This document shows, piece by piece, positions 13,232-14,216 of a stretch of DNA of 14,216 nt. The position numbers were made by a program, and so were the translations under genes. Below the pieces are notes generated by a model. The model did no database searches and was not told where the DNA came from. It saw only the letters and a list, made by a program, of their open reading frames with translations. The stretch comes from Thermoanaerobacterales bacterium (GTDB lineage: Bacteria > Bacillota > Thermosediminibacteria > Thermosediminibacterales > Tepidanaerobacteraceae): positions 1 through 14,216 of the forward strand of contig DUTQ01000307.1 of NCBI GenBank assembly GCA_012841995.1, read 5' to 3'. The stretch's first letter is position 1. Each line of letters begins with the position of its first letter.

Positions 13232-14216
13232 ATGAAAAAATTTTTTAACAAGTCAACTCTCGTAGTAATATCAGTTTTATTGATTTCAATGCTTATAGCA
13301 GGTTGTTCCAACCAGAGTGCACAGACTCCGGAACCTTCTAAAGAGGAACAAAGCGAAGAACTTCCAGAGATAAGATTGTCTTGGGGAAATGATCTGCACA
13401 CTGCCATTCCTTATGTGCCAATAAAACTGGTTGATGAATTCAAGAAAACCGGGGTATATTTTAATCCATTATCTGAAGACAAGTTTGAATTGATAGAAAA
13501 TGGTAAAAAGCTCGCGATCATTAGCTTTATACCAACAAAAGGTGGTTCAGAAGTTGCAACACTTATGGGGCAAAACCACCTAGATGCAGCCTTGACCTCA
13601 AATACCGCAATGCTTACTGCAATAGACAAAGGGACTGATATAAAAATTTTGCATCCTGTTCAGACAGGTGGGATTAGTTTAGTATTTTCACCAGATAAAG
13701 ACTTTTACGGATGGGAACAAGTTAAAGATTACATAGTAAACTCTAATGTTCCAGTAAAAATCGGATATCACTCACCTATAAGTGGACCTAGAATACTTAT
13801 GGAATCCATTCTTAAAGAAGAAGGGCTAAAGGTAACAGAAGACCCGGGAGATGCAAGTGCAGATGTGTTGCTCGTTGATCTAAAGGGTGCAAACAACTTA
13901 ATTCCATCACTATCAGGAAAACAAGTTGATGCATGGGTTGGGCCAACAGCCTATCCAGAAACTGCTGAATATAGAAATTTAGGCAAGATAGTTCTAAAGC
14001 TAGAAGACTTTCCGCCAAAAGGCAAATGGACCAACTTTCCCTGCTGCATATTTGCAGTAAGGCAGGAAATTGCTGACAATCATCCTGAAGTAGTCAAGGC
14101 ATTAACTCATCTATTAAATGAAAGTTGCAAATTTTGTATGGAAAAAAGACCAGAGGCAGCCGAAGTGTTATCAGGATTTATAGGCATAGAAATATATCTA
14201 ATTGTAGCATTTTCTA
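13232..14216 (+). CDS. NitT/TauT-like substrate-binding lipoprotein 2, paralogue of lipoprotein 1 (3' end outside window)
   Basis: The frame is open from ATG 13232 to the window end (328 codons). AAGGAGG lies just upstream (13218-13224). Signal peptide with lipobox IAGC, lipidated Cys25. Residues 45-320 align without gaps to lipoprotein 1 at roughly 70% identity by eye, for example SEVATLMGQ, DKGTD, VKIGYHSP, SGKQVDAWVG. The pairs C271-C272 and C299/C302 (CKFC) match those of lipoprotein 1; its other cysteines are replaced (T, H, L, S). After FIGIE (ending at residue 320, base 14191) the similarity stops: IYLIVAFS replaces the expected GDIIKTSK. The gene may be broken there by an insertion, rearrangement or assembly edge, or merely diverge. 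Position after the ATPase suggests an alternative binding protein for the same membrane unit. Confidence 0.85.
   Translation, partial: MKKFFNKSTLVVISVLLISMLIAGCSNQSAQTPEPSKEEQSEELPEIRLSWGNDLHTAIPYVPIKLVDEFKKTGVYFNPLSEDKFELIENGKKLAIISFIPTKGGSEVATLMGQNHLDAALTSNTAMLTAIDKGTDIKILHPVQTGGISLVFSPDKDFYGWEQVKDYIVNSNVPVKIGYHSPISGPRILMESILKEEGLKVTEDPGDASADVLLVDLKGANNLIPSLSGKQVDAWVGPTAYPETAEYRNLGKIVLKLEDFPPKGKWTNFPCCIFAVRQEIADNHPEVVKALTHLLNESCKFCMEKRPEAAEVLSGFIGIEIYLIVAFS

Noticed and set aside
1..14216. tRNA, rRNA or CRISPR features
   Set aside because: No cloverleaf, rRNA core sequence or regularly spaced repeats were seen on either strand.

Overview
The window is AT-rich DNA with every recognisable gene on the + strand. 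Short intergenic gaps, strong AGGAGG-type ribosome binding sites, lipoprotein-type binding proteins and the protein families present (clostridial-type RecQ, DegV, WG-repeat protein) point to a low-GC Firmicute, most likely an anaerobe of the class Clostridia. Species cannot be read from the sequence.

Left part (1-3940): the 3' end of a WG-repeat gene with its terminator (1-226); a short ORF that is little more than a signal peptide (259-369); a RecQ helicase gene whose last domain is cut off by a one-base frameshift at about 2504 (575-2748); a DegV-family fatty-acid-binding protein (2879-3721); and an unrecognised coding remnant without a start codon (3759-3938).

Middle part (3974-10264): a complete polar amino acid ABC importer (lipoprotein, permease, ATPase; 4057-6309) behind a near-consensus promoter and closed by a terminator. 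A stand-alone GT4-type glycosyltransferase follows (6553-7791). Next is the rear part of a ferric-iron/Fbp-type ABC importer: a permease lacking its N-terminal part (7937-9211) and its ATPase (9244-10179), closed by a terminator. No binding protein for this importer lies in the window.

Right part (10314-14216): a NitT/TauT-like (SsuABC-like) importer in the order lipoprotein 1, permease, ATPase, lipoprotein 2. The two lipoproteins are close paralogues, roughly 70% identical by eye. Both keep a Cys-Cys pair and a CxxC pair while their other mature-domain cysteines differ, which suggests a thiol-dependent ligand such as a soft metal, organometal or thiol compound. A terminator-like hairpin after lipoprotein 1 may set its dose relative to the membrane components. 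Lipoprotein 2 departs from its paralogue abruptly 25 bases before the window ends.

Two themes stand out: a chain of import systems, and several broken or shortened genes (signal-peptide remnant, recQ frameshift, 3759-3938 remnant, truncated iron permease, abnormal end of lipoprotein 2). The Cys-rich double-binding-protein importer is the best candidate for an undescribed system.
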